Shown one piece after another: positions 8,504 through 17,316 of a stretch of DNA of 64,000 bases; positions within the stretch are counted from its first letter, which is position 1, and every line of letters starts with the position of its first letter. Origin of the DNA: Sporosarcina obsidiansis (GTDB lineage: Bacteria > Bacillota > Bacilli > Bacillales_A > Planococcaceae); assembly GCF_009651005.1 (NCBI RefSeq), contig NZ_WHVW01000005.1:140394-204393 (forward strand), given 5' to 3'. The notes under the pieces were generated by a model that had not been told where the DNA came from, did not search any database, and worked only from the letters and a program-made list of their open reading frames with translations. Both the position numbers and the translations under genes were made by a program.

Positions 8504-9376
8504 TCAACGCAAGAGTGTACCTTGTTGGAGCTCCTTATCAACTGTGTCCCAATCATCTTGATTTTTCAAAAAGCATCCAAGTGTTTCTTGAATCGTTTCT
8601 TTATTCAACTCGCTTCGATGCATGGAGATGAGTGCTTGTGCCCAATCCAAACTTTCCGCAACGCCCGGAATTTTCTGAAGTGGCATTTGACGAATTCTTT
8701 CCATTAACTTCGCGATTTGAATGGCTAAACTTTTGTCGATCTCGGGAAGACGAGCTTGAAGAATCTCTGTTTCTTTTTTGAAATCTGGATAAGAAACCCA
8801 TTGATAGAGACAGCGTCTACGAAGCGCATCACTAAGCTCACGTGTTCTGTTGGAAGTTAAAATAACATAAGGACGATGTTTTGCCTTGATTGTTCCTAGT
8901 TCTGGAATTGTAATTTGAAACTCTGCTAGTGCTTCAAGAAGAAACGCTTCAAATGCTTCATCGGCACGATCCACTTCATCAATTAATAAAACTGGTGGAG
9001 CCTCTTCTTCCATAAACGCCTCTAAAATAGGGCGAGTCAAGAGAAATTCTTTCCCGAAGATATCCTCTTCCCTTTTCTCTAACGATGCTTCGCTGTTTTC
9101 AGTCAGACGAATATGAAGCATTTGTTTGGCATAATTCCATTCATACAGTGCATTGTTCACATCTAATCCTTCATAACATTGGAGGCGGATTAACTTTGTA
9201 TTCAAAGATTTCGCTAAGACTTTTGCAATTTCAGTCTTTCCTACGCCTGCTGGTCCTTCCACCAATAATGGTTTCTGAAGGGATTTGACAAGATGTAAAG
9301 CTGTTAAAATGGGTTGGTCTGTAATATAGCCATGATCCTCAAAAATTGCCTCTAGTGAATTGTTGTGTTCCTTCAT
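8504..9376 (-). CDS. CoxD-like MoxR-family AAA+ ATPase
   Basis: This 290-residue AAA+ ATPase has the Walker A 'GPAGVGKTEIAKVLA' (about residue 41), the Walker B 'VLLIDEVDRADEAF' (about residue 127) and a sensor-like 'VILTSNRTRELSDALRRR'. It belongs to the MoxR/CoxD group of chaperone ATPases that remodel molybdenum hydroxylases together with a VWA partner, here the next gene. ATG 9376 is preferred to 9391 because GGGAGTGG is well spaced from it. It follows the FAD-subunit gene by about 90 bases. Confidence 0.85.
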   Translation of the reverse strand: MKEHNNSLEAIFEDHGYITDQPILTALHLVKSLQKPLLVEGPAGVGKTEIAKVLAKSLNTKLIRLQCYEGLDVNNALYEWNYAKQMLHIRLTENSEASLEKREEDIFGKEFLLTRPILEAFMEEEAPPVLLIDEVDRADEAFEAFLLEALAEFQITIPELGTIKAKHRPYVILTSNRTRELSDALRRRCLYQWVSYPDFKKETEILQARLPEIDKSLAIQIAKLMERIRQMPLQKIPGVAESLDWAQALISMHRSELNKETIQETLGCFLKNQDDWDTVDKELQQGTLLR

Positions 9377-9466
9377 GCCAACCACTCCCATTGATACGTA
9401 TGTCTTAATTTAAAAAAGGATTGGAAGTTCATGATGAAGTCTCATGAACTTTCCAAAACTATTTAC

Positions 9467-10324
9467 TTAAAGCAACACTGATTTTAGTGCACGTGCAGTG
9501 TATACTTTGCTCAAATTTTCACGATATTGTTCAGATGCGAAAAGATCGCTACCCATTTCTCCATCTGTAGTGGCTAATTCTGAAGCAGCTTGAATCACTT
9601 CTTCGGATACTTTTTGACCGACAAGCGCTTCTTCTACAGCCCTTGCCCTGTAAGATACCTCACCGACGCCTGTAATTCCAACTCGGGCATAATCAATTAC
9701 ACCGTCCTCATTCACACCGGTAACAGCAGCAACTCCTACTACTGGATAACCTGTTGCATGGTGAAAGAACTTCAGATACGTTGACTTTGCATGAGACGGT
9801 GGTATTTCAAAGCTAACAGCCGTTACAATACTATTTTCAGGTAGTAGTGTAATAAGTGGTCCAAGTGTAAAACCATCAACACTCATTGCCTCCATACCAT
9901 CTTCACCCTCAATGATCAGCTCCGCATCAAGAGCTAACGCTGGAGCAGGTAAGTCAGCTACTGGATCACCATGGGCAATATTGCCTCCGATTGTACCACG
10001 GTTCCTAATTTGAATATCTCCAATTTGGCTAGCGGCTTCCGCTAGAACCGGAATATTTTGCTTGACGATAGGATCGTTGGCAACTTCATAATGCGTTGTC
10101 ATTGCACCTACAATTACTCGATCGTCTTCTATTTTTACGCCTTTCAATTCGGCAATACGGCTGATGTCAACCAATTTTCCCGGTTCTGTAATTCTAAACT
10201 TCATAATAGGAAGTAGACTATGACCTCCTGCGATAATTTTTGCTTCGCCATTGCTGTCCTGCAAAAGTTCAATTGCCTGTTTTACTGAGTCTGCACGAAC
10301 GTAATCGAATTGAGTAGGTATCAA
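9467..10324 (-). CDS. CoxM-type FAD-binding subunit of a molybdenum hydroxylase
   Basis: This 285-residue medium subunit binds FAD in the molybdopterin dehydrogenase (CO dehydrogenase M) fold. The motifs 'AGGHSLLPIMKFR' (about residue 32) and 'GTIGGNIAHGDPVADLP' (about residue 110) are the FAD contacts. It passes electrons from the 2Fe-2S subunit to an acceptor. It starts with TTG overlapping the TGA of the large-subunit gene by 4 bases, with GGGAGGG upstream, so translation is coupled. Gene order S-L-M is that of form-II enzymes. Confidence 0.9.
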   Translation of the reverse strand: MIPTQFDYVRADSVKQAIELLQDSNGEAKIIAGGHSLLPIMKFRITEPGKLVDISRIAELKGVKIEDDRVIVGAMTTHYEVANDPIVKQNIPVLAEAASQIGDIQIRNRGTIGGNIAHGDPVADLPAPALALDAELIIEGEDGMEAMSVDGFTLGPLITLLPENSIVTAVSFEIPPSHAKSTYLKFFHHATGYPVVGVAAVTGVNEDGVIDYARVGITGVGEVSYRARAVEEALVGQKVSEEVIQAASELATTDGEMGSDLFASEQYRENLSKVYTARALKSVLL

Positions 10325-12669
10325 TTAGTTTCCCTCCCTTTTTGAATAACTTGCCAAACCTTTTCAGGTGTTAGCGGCATTTCCATATCCGTCACACCAT
10401 AAGGTTCTAACGCATCGACAACGGCATTCATTACTGCTGGAATGGAAGCTGTCGTGCCCGTTTCACCTATCCCCTTAGCTCCAAGTGGATTAACTGGTGA
10501 AAGTGTTTCTGTGAAAGCGGTTTCAATACGTGGGAAGAATCGCGCTTTTGGCATTGCATAGTCCATGAATGATCCAGATTGTAACTGTCCCGTTTCGCTA
10601 TATCTAATACCTTCCCATAATGCTTGCCCAACACCTTGAGCAATCCCACCATGGACTTGACCTTCTGACGTAAGCGGGTTAATGACACGTCCAACATCAT
10701 CAACTGCTAGATAACGTTGAAGATCTATCTCGCCTGTATCTTTATCGACTTCCACTACCACAATATGCGTACCGAATGGATATACGAAGTTACTAGGGTC
10801 AAAGAATGCTTGCGTTTCAAGTGACGGTTCGATATCCTCTGGCAAGTTCCAAGCAAAGTTTGCCGATTTAGCAATTTCTTTAAATGTGCGTTGTTGTCCT
10901 GGCACACCTTTCACTTGGAAGATTCCATCTGCCAAATCAATATCCTCAACAGATACTTCTAATTCGTGCGCAGCAATTTTCTTGGCTTTATCAACTAGTC
11001 GATCTGCAGCGATCGAAACAGCGCCGCCACCAACAGCTACCGAACGTGAACCATACGTTCCCCATCCCATTGAAATCGCTCTTGTATCATTAAATACGAA
11101 GTCAATGTCTTCCATTGGAACGCCCAGTTTATCAGAAACGATTTGAGAGAAAGTCGTACCATGTCCTTGTCCATGAGGAGAAGTTCCCGTGTATACGTTC
11201 ACTTTGCCTGACGGATGTACTCTAACCGTAGAGTTTTCCCATACTCCGCCCTGAAATCCAATAGCTCCAGCCACTGCTGAAGGACCAAATCCACAAAGCT
11301 CAACATAAGTCGATATCCCAATACCGACGAGCCTGCCTTCTTTGCGCTTAGCTTCTTGCTCTTCTCGCAACTTCTTATAATCAATCATTTCAAGCGCCTT
11401 GTTCAATGGTTTTTCATAATCACCGCTATCGTAAACTAGACCTTGTGCGTTTGTATAAGGGAATGCTTCCTTTTTAGCAAAGTTTTTCCTTCTAATTTCA
11501 ATTGGGTCCATTCCGATTTTCTTGGCGAACAAACTAATTGCACGCTCAATCTGATAAGTAGATTCTGGTTTTCCAGCACCACGGTATGCATCTGTCGGTG
11601 TTGTATTTGTATAGACACCAAATGTTTCGCAGGATGCTTTTGGTATATCATATGCACCTGTAATCATCAGTCCAAAGTCAATCGTCGAGACACCTGGTCC
11701 CATTGTAGATAAGTAAGCGCCCATATTAGCTGTATTCACAACACGAAGAGCTGTTAACTTACCATCTTTTGTTCCTGCTAATTCAACATCGATTACTTCA
11801 TCACGACCATGGTTGGAGGCAGAAAAATGCTCATTTCGTTCTTCGATCCACTTAACGGGTCTTTTCAAATCACGTGCTGCATAACCAACTAAAGCTTCAT
11901 CTGGGTATACGCCAATTTTCCCACCGAAACCGCCACCCATATCTGCGACGACGACTTGAAGTTTTGACTCAGAGATATTGAGTACCTCAGACAATACCAT
12001 TCTATGAATATGAGGATTTTGCGAACTACACCAAAGCTTTAATTCTCCACTGCCTGGGTTGTACTCGCCGATTGCTGAGCGTGTTTCTATTGGACTTGGG
12101 GCAACACGTTGAACATTAAAGCTTGCGCGAAGAACGACTTCTGCTTCGTCGATATCTTTATCTTCCACTTCCCCGGCTTTCCAATGAAAAGCAATATTGT
12201 TTTCAATATCATCGTGCACAAGGGGCGCATTTTCAGCCATGGCATCTTTTTGCTTGACAGAAACCGGAAGGGGTTCGTATTCTACTTCAATTAAATCCAG
12301 CACATCACGAACAGCATAACGTCCCTCACCAATTACAAGTGCGATTCCGTCTCCGACATATCTCGCCCGATCAATTGCAAGTGGGTATTGAGGTGCTTCT
12401 TTCAGATTAGAATCAGGAACGAGCCAAGAAGAAGGAATACGTCCTATTTTACCTTCCAAGTCTTTTCCTGTATAAATCTTGACTACACCTGGCGCTTCTA
12501 AGGCTTTCTCAATGTTTATACTTTTAATAATTGCATGCGCATGGGGACTTCGTAAAATAGCTGCATATAACATGCCAGGCAATTGAATATCATCCGCAAA
12601 ATAACCATTTCCAGTAAGAAGTTTAGGGTCTTCTTTTCTTTTTATTCGTGCACCAATATTTTTTGTCAT
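10321..12669 (-). CDS. Molybdopterin-binding large subunit of a form-II CoxL-type hydroxylase
   Basis: This 782-residue large subunit of the xanthine oxidase/CO dehydrogenase family holds the Mo-cytosine dinucleotide cofactor. The active-site loop reads AYRGAGK (residues 361-367), the form-II pattern. True aerobic CO dehydrogenase (form I) has AYxCSFR with a Cu-binding Cys, which is absent. The catalytic Glu is in 'GAKGIGETGT' (about Glu736), and a GGGFGGK loop lies near 245. It is therefore probably a hydroxylase of an N-heterocycle, aldehyde or purine. The substrate cannot be read from sequence, but the neighbours point to nitrogen-ring or lactam catabolism. Confidence 0.9.
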   Translation of the reverse strand: MTKNIGARIKRKEDPKLLTGNGYFADDIQLPGMLYAAILRSPHAHAIIKSINIEKALEAPGVVKIYTGKDLEGKIGRIPSSWLVPDSNLKEAPQYPLAIDRARYVGDGIALVIGEGRYAVRDVLDLIEVEYEPLPVSVKQKDAMAENAPLVHDDIENNIAFHWKAGEVEDKDIDEAEVVLRASFNVQRVAPSPIETRSAIGEYNPGSGELKLWCSSQNPHIHRMVLSEVLNISESKLQVVVADMGGGFGGKIGVYPDEALVGYAARDLKRPVKWIEERNEHFSASNHGRDEVIDVELAGTKDGKLTALRVVNTANMGAYLSTMGPGVSTIDFGLMITGAYDIPKASCETFGVYTNTTPTDAYRGAGKPESTYQIERAISLFAKKIGMDPIEIRRKNFAKKEAFPYTNAQGLVYDSGDYEKPLNKALEMIDYKKLREEQEAKRKEGRLVGIGISTYVELCGFGPSAVAGAIGFQGGVWENSTVRVHPSGKVNVYTGTSPHGQGHGTTFSQIVSDKLGVPMEDIDFVFNDTRAISMGWGTYGSRSVAVGGGAVSIAADRLVDKAKKIAAHELEVSVEDIDLADGIFQVKGVPGQQRTFKEIAKSANFAWNLPEDIEPSLETQAFFDPSNFVYPFGTHIVVVEVDKDTGEIDLQRYLAVDDVGRVINPLTSEGQVHGGIAQGVGQALWEGIRYSETGQLQSGSFMDYAMPKARFFPRIETAFTETLSPVNPLGAKGIGETGTTASIPAVMNAVVDALEPYGVTDMEMPLTPEKVWQVIQKGRETN

Positions 12670-13178
12670 TGTGAAAGTCCCTCCCCTACTAGACTTTTCC
12701 CTTCAGCCATCAATTTCGCCGCATGCTTCACTGCGTTCACGATAAATTGATAACCTGTACAACGGCAAATAACTCCTTCAAGTCCCATACGAATTTCTTC
12801 ATCGGTCGGATTCGGATTATCTTCAAGTAAAGCCATCATCGCAACCATAACGCCCGGAGTACAATATCCACATTGCAAACCATGCTCTTCCCAGAAACCT
12901 GTTTGCATCGGATTCAAGTTATCTACTGTTCCCAATCCTTCAACAGTTGTGATCTCCATACCATCTGCCTGTACAGCTAGCATTGTACAAGACTTAACAG
13001 CTTTGCCATTCACCATAATCGAACAAGCTCCACATTGGCTCGTATCACAACCAATATGTGTACCTGTTAAATTTAGATGATCACGAATATAATGTACAAG
13101 CAGTGTTCGTGGTTCTACTTCTGCAGATCTTTTTTCTCCATTAATTGTTACACTGACATTTACGGCTTCAATCGCCAT
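12666..13178 (-). CDS. CoxS-type 2Fe-2S small subunit
   Basis: This 170-residue iron-sulfur subunit has a plant-ferredoxin 2Fe-2S motif 'CDTSQCGACSIMVNG...C' (from about residue 44) and a second all-helical 2Fe-2S motif 'CGYCTPGVM ... CRCTGY' (about residues 104-143). It relays electrons from the Mo site to the FAD subunit. It is the first structural gene of the S-L-M set, overlaps the large-subunit start by 4 bases, and begins after a GGAGGTG site. The length is normal for the family. Confidence 0.92.
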   Translation of the reverse strand: MAIEAVNVSVTINGEKRSAEVEPRTLLVHYIRDHLNLTGTHIGCDTSQCGACSIMVNGKAVKSCTMLAVQADGMEITTVEGLGTVDNLNPMQTGFWEEHGLQCGYCTPGVMVAMMALLEDNPNPTDEEIRMGLEGVICRCTGYQFIVNAVKHAAKLMAEGKSLVGEGLSQ

Positions 13179-13259
13179 AATTCACACCTCCATAATGTTT
13201 TTAATCAAAAAGATTTTACATAGTTGGTCTTTCAAAGTCTTACTTACCGTCATAGTCTT

Positions 13260-13709
13260 TTACTCTACGAGATTCTTAGTTTCTTTTTCAATGTCTTTGA
13301 AAAATTGCCCAATGATCACTTTAGCCACACCGCCGATTATGCGCTGCCCAATAGATGCAAGTAAGCCTGTTACTTCAACTTCAGCATTACAAGTAAGTAA
13401 TACACCATTTTCAGTATCCTCTAAATTCATTTCTGCATCTGCTTCAATTTCACCAGGCTTCCCCTTAGCATGAACAAGCAAGCGATAGAATTCTGGTTCC
13501 TTCATGTCCACTTGCTTAACGTCCGCTGTAAACTCCCCTTTTATGGGACCCATGTTTATTCCTAATACACTGTGATATACATTATCCTCAACTTCCTCAA
13601 AAACTTTACAGCCTGGCAAAGCTTTTTGTAATACCTCTTTATTTTGAATCGTTGACCACAGTGTTTCTTTTGAAATGCCCTTAAACGTGTAGGTATGCAC
13701 CATTTTCAA
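13260..13709 (-). CDS. CoxG-like SRPBCC-domain protein
   Basis: This roughly 149-residue protein of the CoxG (START/SRPBCC) family contains 'FKGISKETLWSTIQNKEVLQKALPGC', the usual CoxG N-terminus. CoxG proteins are found with molybdenum hydroxylases and have been linked to membrane association of the enzyme. The start is either a TTG at 13709, which has AAAGGG at good spacing, or the ATG at 13703. It is upstream of the small-subunit gene and is the first gene of the hydroxylase set. Confidence 0.85.
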   Translation of the reverse strand: MKMVHTYTFKGISKETLWSTIQNKEVLQKALPGCKVFEEVEDNVYHSVLGINMGPIKGEFTADVKQVDMKEPEFYRLLVHAKGKPGEIEADAEMNLEDTENGVLLTCNAEVEVTGLLASIGQRIIGGVAKVIIGQFFKDIEKETKNLVE

Positions 13710-13808
13710 GGTAAATCAACCCTTTCTTTTTTCCTAATAGTTTGAATATTTTTCTCACACCACCTTCTTTACAAGATAGGTAGAAAAGAAATCTGACCCC
13801 TTCATGTG

Positions 13809-13840
13809 ATATGGAAAGCTTCAAAGGATACTTTCCATAT
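13809..13840. promoter_or_regulatory. 10-bp inverted repeat between pxpA and the coxG-like gene
   Basis: ATATGGAAAG and CTTTCCATAT are perfectly inverted across a 12-base loop in the spacer between the CoxG-like gene and pxpA, which reads towards lower coordinates from it. No T-run follows on either strand. It may be an operator or an attenuating hairpin deciding how much transcription passes into the hydroxylase genes. Confidence 0.4.
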
Positions 13841-13902
13841 TTCATGAGTGGTATCTACAAAATATCAAAAAACTACATTGCAGATCTTATGGAGAATGTT
13901 CA

Positions 13903-14667
13903 TTAAATAATACTTTTTATAGGGACTATCTGAATATCATTTTTTTGGCAGGCAGCTACAATTGCTTCAGCTAGTTGAGGAGCTCCTGGTGTATCCCCGT
14001 GAATGCAGATGGTTTCCGCTTCGATTGACGCAACTTTGCCATCATGAGTGATGACTTCTTTCTCTTTAATCATTCTAACGACTCGATCCGCCATTTTATC
14101 GTAATCTTTAATGACAGACCCCTTGCGTGTTAATACGATGGACCCTGTTTCAGTATGCTCACGGTCAGAATAGACTTCCTTGGCAACTGGAATTCCCATT
14201 TTGATAGCTTCCTCCATAAATACGGAATTATTTAAAGCGAAGACAATCATTTCTGAGCCTACATCATGAATGGATTCCAGAATGGCTCGGGCCACATTCT
14301 TATCTTCCATTGCTCGCATAAATAACGCACCGTGGGGTTTGCAGTGTTGTATTTTGACATCGAAAGCGTTTGCAAATTCACGTAACGCGCCCATTTGATA
14401 CGTAACATAGTCCTTTACTTCCAAAGGCGTACAGGCTAAATCTCGGCGACCGAATCCCAATAAATCTGGAAAACCAGGGTGGACGCCAACTCCAACCTCA
14501 TATTCTTTGGCTAACTCAATCGTTTTTCTCATTACATGCGGGTCTCCTGCATGGAAACCACACGCTATATTTGCTGAAGTAATATACTTCATCATTTCCT
14601 CATCATTACCTTGTTCATAGAGACCAAAACTTTCTCCCATGTCGCAGTTCAAATCTACTTTATACAT
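13903..14667 (-). CDS. pxpA: 5-oxoprolinase subunit PxpA (LamB/YcsF family)
   Basis: This 254-residue LamB/YcsF-family protein begins 'VDLNCDMGESFG' and contains 'IACGFHAGDP', 'QHCKPHGALF' and 'ICIHGDTPGA', all diagnostic. PxpA with PxpB and PxpC forms the prokaryotic ATP-dependent 5-oxoprolinase, which opens the lactam ring of pyroglutamate to give glutamate. It is the last gene of the pxpB-pxpC-carrier-carboxylase-pxpA series, 43 bases after the carboxylase gene. A related lactam may be the real substrate given the GABA genes upstream, which is inference. Confidence 0.92.
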   Translation of the reverse strand: MYKVDLNCDMGESFGLYEQGNDEEMMKYITSANIACGFHAGDPHVMRKTIELAKEYEVGVGVHPGFPDLLGFGRRDLACTPLEVKDYVTYQMGALREFANAFDVKIQHCKPHGALFMRAMEDKNVARAILESIHDVGSEMIVFALNNSVFMEEAIKMGIPVAKEVYSDREHTETGSIVLTRKGSVIKDYDKMADRVVRMIKEKEVITHDGKVASIEAETICIHGDTPGAPQLAEAIVAACQKNDIQIVPIKSII

Positions 14668-14709
14668 ATGAAAACCTCACTTTGTTTTAAGTATATTGCG
14701 AATAGGATA

Positions 14710-16053
14710 TTAGACTGTGCTGACTTCAGTTAAGAAGTTTGTTGTATAATTTCCACTAGTAAACTGTTCAGTGTCCATAATTCGTTCAAGCAACGGAAGG
14801 TTCGTTACTATCCCTTCTACTTTTATTTGCTCAAGTGCTTGTTTCATTTTAATGATTGCAGCTTGTCGATCTGTGTCATGGACAATTATTTTACCGATCA
14901 TCGGATCATAGTAGGGCGAGACAACACTGCCTTCTATAATTCCAAAATCAAGGCGGACATCTTTTTCAGGTAAAGCCAAGTGTTTGATTGTTCCAGGTGA
15001 TGGGAAATAAGTATTTGGATCTTCTGCATAGAGTCTGCACTCAATGGAATGTCCATTTTTCTTTATTTGGTCTTGTTGTGCAGGTAATGGTTCGCCAGCA
15101 GCAATTCGTAGTTGCCACTCTACCAGATCTGTACCCGTAACTTCTTCAGTAATGGGATGTTCTACTTGTAATCTCGTATTCATTTCAAGAAAATAGAAGT
15201 TTTGATCCCCATCAAAAATGAATTCCATCGTACCTAGATTTGTATAGCCAATTCTCTCAACACCAAGAAGTGCAGTTGAAACCAACTTCTCCCTTAGTGC
15301 TTCATCAAGAAGAGGTGATGGACTTTCTTCGACTACTTTTTGATGTCTTCTTTGAACTGAACATTCACGTTCAAAGAGATGAACTGCATTACCGTGTGTA
15401 TCTGCAGCAATTTGAACTTCAATATGGCGAGGCTCTGTAATCCACTTTTCTAAAAAAACAGCCCCATCACCGAAAAACGAAATCGCTTGTTGTTTCGTTG
15501 TATTAAAAGCATTCTTCAGTTCATCACTATTTTGAACTAATTTCATACCGATACCGCCTCCGCCAGCGCTTGCTTTCAACATAAGCGGATACCCAATATT
15601 TTCAGCAACCTCAAGAGCCTCGTCTACTGTTTCTAGATCTTTTTCAGAACCAGGTACGACCGGGATACCTGCTGCATGCATTTGAATGCGGGACTCTAAT
15701 TTACTTCCCATTAATTTCATGACCTCTGCTGTCGGTCCAATGAAAACAATGCCTTCTTCTTCACAACGATTAACGAACGATGGGTTTTCTGATAAAAAAC
15801 CATACCCTGGGTGAATCGCATTTGCTTTCGTTTCTTTTGCCGCATTTATTACTTTTTCTATGTCTAGATAACTTTTTTTGGCTTGACTTTCTCCTATGCA
15901 TACTGCTTCTGTTGCCTCTTTCACAAAAGGCGCGTCTGCGTCTGCATCAGAATAGATCGCAACCGTTTGAATCCCCAAACGGTTACATGTGCGAATGATT
16001 CTTCGGGCTATTTCCCCTCTGTTTGCAATTAATACTTTATCAAAAATACCCAT
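14710..16053 (-). CDS. accC: Biotin carboxylase (AccC family) in the pxp operon
   Basis: This 447-residue biotin carboxylase of the ATP-grasp fold starts 'MGIFDKVLIANRGEIARRI' and has the glycine-rich loop 'KASAGGGGIGMKLV' and 'FLEMNTRLQVEHPITE'. It carboxylates biotin on a carrier protein with ATP and bicarbonate. ATG 16053 is chosen over GTG 16065 because GAGGTGAG sits correctly before it. It is likely a second, operon-specific copy beside the housekeeping acetyl-CoA carboxylase, paired with the small carrier encoded just upstream. Its role with PxpABC is not established. Confidence 0.88.
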   Translation of the reverse strand: MGIFDKVLIANRGEIARRIIRTCNRLGIQTVAIYSDADADAPFVKEATEAVCIGESQAKKSYLDIEKVINAAKETKANAIHPGYGFLSENPSFVNRCEEEGIVFIGPTAEVMKLMGSKLESRIQMHAAGIPVVPGSEKDLETVDEALEVAENIGYPLMLKASAGGGGIGMKLVQNSDELKNAFNTTKQQAISFFGDGAVFLEKWITEPRHIEVQIAADTHGNAVHLFERECSVQRRHQKVVEESPSPLLDEALREKLVSTALLGVERIGYTNLGTMEFIFDGDQNFYFLEMNTRLQVEHPITEEVTGTDLVEWQLRIAAGEPLPAQQDQIKKNGHSIECRLYAEDPNTYFPSPGTIKHLALPEKDVRLDFGIIEGSVVSPYYDPMIGKIIVHDTDRQAAIIKMKQALEQIKVEGIVTNLPLLERIMDTEQFTSGNYTTNFLTEVSTV

Positions 16054-16070
16054 TAATTTTCTCACCTCGT

Positions 16071-16328
16071 TTATTCACTTTGTTCTGTAAGAATTGCAAG
16101 CTCTTGACCCGCATCTACCATTGTTTCGTGTTCTGTTAAAAAGCTTTCAAGGATTCCAGCTTTTTCTGCTTTTATTTCATAGAACGTTTTCATCACTTCG
16201 ATTAAGCCGATAATATCACCAACCTCAACTTTATCACCTTCGTTTAAATATACATCTTCTTCTGGTGATGGTTTACGGTAAAACATACCTGGAATTGCTG
16301 CTAACACTTTTGTACTTTCGCTCATCAT
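16071..16328 (-). CDS. Small biotin-carrier protein (AccB-like) in the pxp operon
   Basis: This 85-residue protein is essentially one biotinyl/lipoyl domain with the attachment motif 'IEVMKTFYEI' (the Lys of MK near position 47). It lacks the proline/alanine-rich N-terminal arm of full AccB. It would be biotinylated by BirA and carboxylated by the AccC-type enzyme encoded next. Tandem ATG codons follow GGGGGAATTT. It lies between pxpC and accC, an arrangement frequent in Firmicutes pxp clusters. PxpC itself carries the carboxyltransferase-like family name. Confidence 0.85.
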   Translation of the reverse strand: MMSESTKVLAAIPGMFYRKPSPEEDVYLNEGDKVEVGDIIGLIEVMKTFYEIKAEKAGILESFLTEHETMVDAGQELAILTEQSE

Positions 16329-16341
16329 AAATTCCCCCTAG

Positions 16342-17316
16342 TTATCGGTTAAGCTGTTGTTTAATTTCCTCTAGCTGATTTTTCACTACTTTTCTAGCAG
16401 CGAGCGCTTCGTCTATACTCACTGAAACAAACCGAACAGATTCATTCGTTTTAATTTGACCCATTTTATTCAAATCTGAACTAATGATCGTAGCGATTGT
16501 TGCATATCCTCCACCTGTTACTGCATCATTTAATAATGCAATGGGCTCGACGCCGTCCGGCACTTGAATAGATCCGATGGGATACCCTAAATCAACGACG
16601 TTGGAAGGATTACTCCCTGCGCCGAACGGTTGCTCACGATCAACAAAATTTAGTCGTTCACCGCTAAAACGATAGCCCACACGATTGGCTTCCGGTGTGA
16701 CTAGCCAGTCAATTGCAAAGAATCGTTCTTTACTCTCTTCCGTCAAACGATAGCTGCAAAGACCAAGCACGACACGAATCTCATGTTTTTTTGTAAACGT
16801 TGGAATGTACTTATCCTCGATTCGTGCTCCTACAATTGGAGTACGTTCATTGTCCGTACCGATTTCAAGCTTGTCGCCTGCTTGAAGTGATCTTCCTTCT
16901 AAACCACCAATTCCACATAACGTGTAGGTAGAACGCGAACCCATAATTTGTGGTACATCTATTCCTCCGGCAATAGCAAGGTACACTCTTGCTCCTGATT
17001 TCACAAAATCAAATGAGAGCTGATCGCCCGCTTTTATTTCCAATGTTTCCCACATCGGTACTAACTCTCCATTAATTTTAGGAGGTATATCGCCTCCCGT
17101 AAGAGCGATCACTGTATCTACTTTAAATTCAAGTGTTGGTCCCAGATACGTAATTTCTAACGTGGAAGCGTTCTCATTATTACCTACTAAAAGATTACTA
17201 ACTGCATAAGAGTATTTATCCATTGCTCCTGAAGGTGGCATTCCAACTTCATAGAAACCAATTCTACCACCATCTTGTATAGTTGTTTGTAGACCTGGAT
17301 GAATTACATGTATCAT
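16342..17316 (-). CDS. pxpC: 5-oxoprolinase subunit PxpC (KipA family)
   Basis: This 324-residue KipA/PxpC-family protein shows 'PGLQTTIQDGGRIGFYEVGMP' near the N-terminus, 'SGAMDKYS', and 'PLLDAVTGGGYATIAT'-like sequence near the C-terminus. It is related to the allophanate hydrolase/urea amidolyase carboxyltransferase-like domain and forms the PxpBC heteromer that phosphorylates the lactam. Its start overlaps the pxpB stop by 4 bases and has an AAGGAGG site, so the two are co-translated. The length is normal. Confidence 0.9.
   Translation of the reverse strand: MIHVIHPGLQTTIQDGGRIGFYEVGMPPSGAMDKYSYAVSNLLVGNNENASTLEITYLGPTLEFKVDTVIALTGGDIPPKINGELVPMWETLEIKAGDQLSFDFVKSGARVYLAIAGGIDVPQIMGSRSTYTLCGIGGLEGRSLQAGDKLEIGTDNERTPIVGARIEDKYIPTFTKKHEIRVVLGLCSYRLTEESKERFFAIDWLVTPEANRVGYRFSGERLNFVDREQPFGAGSNPSNVVDLGYPIGSIQVPDGVEPIALLNDAVTGGGYATIATIISSDLNKMGQIKTNESVRFVSVSIDEALAARKVVKNQLEEIKQQLNR

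Noticed and set aside
10321..12669. Aerobic CO dehydrogenase (form I CoxL)
   Set aside because: The active-site loop is AYRGAGK, not AYxCSFR, and gene order is S-L-M. CO oxidation is not supported.
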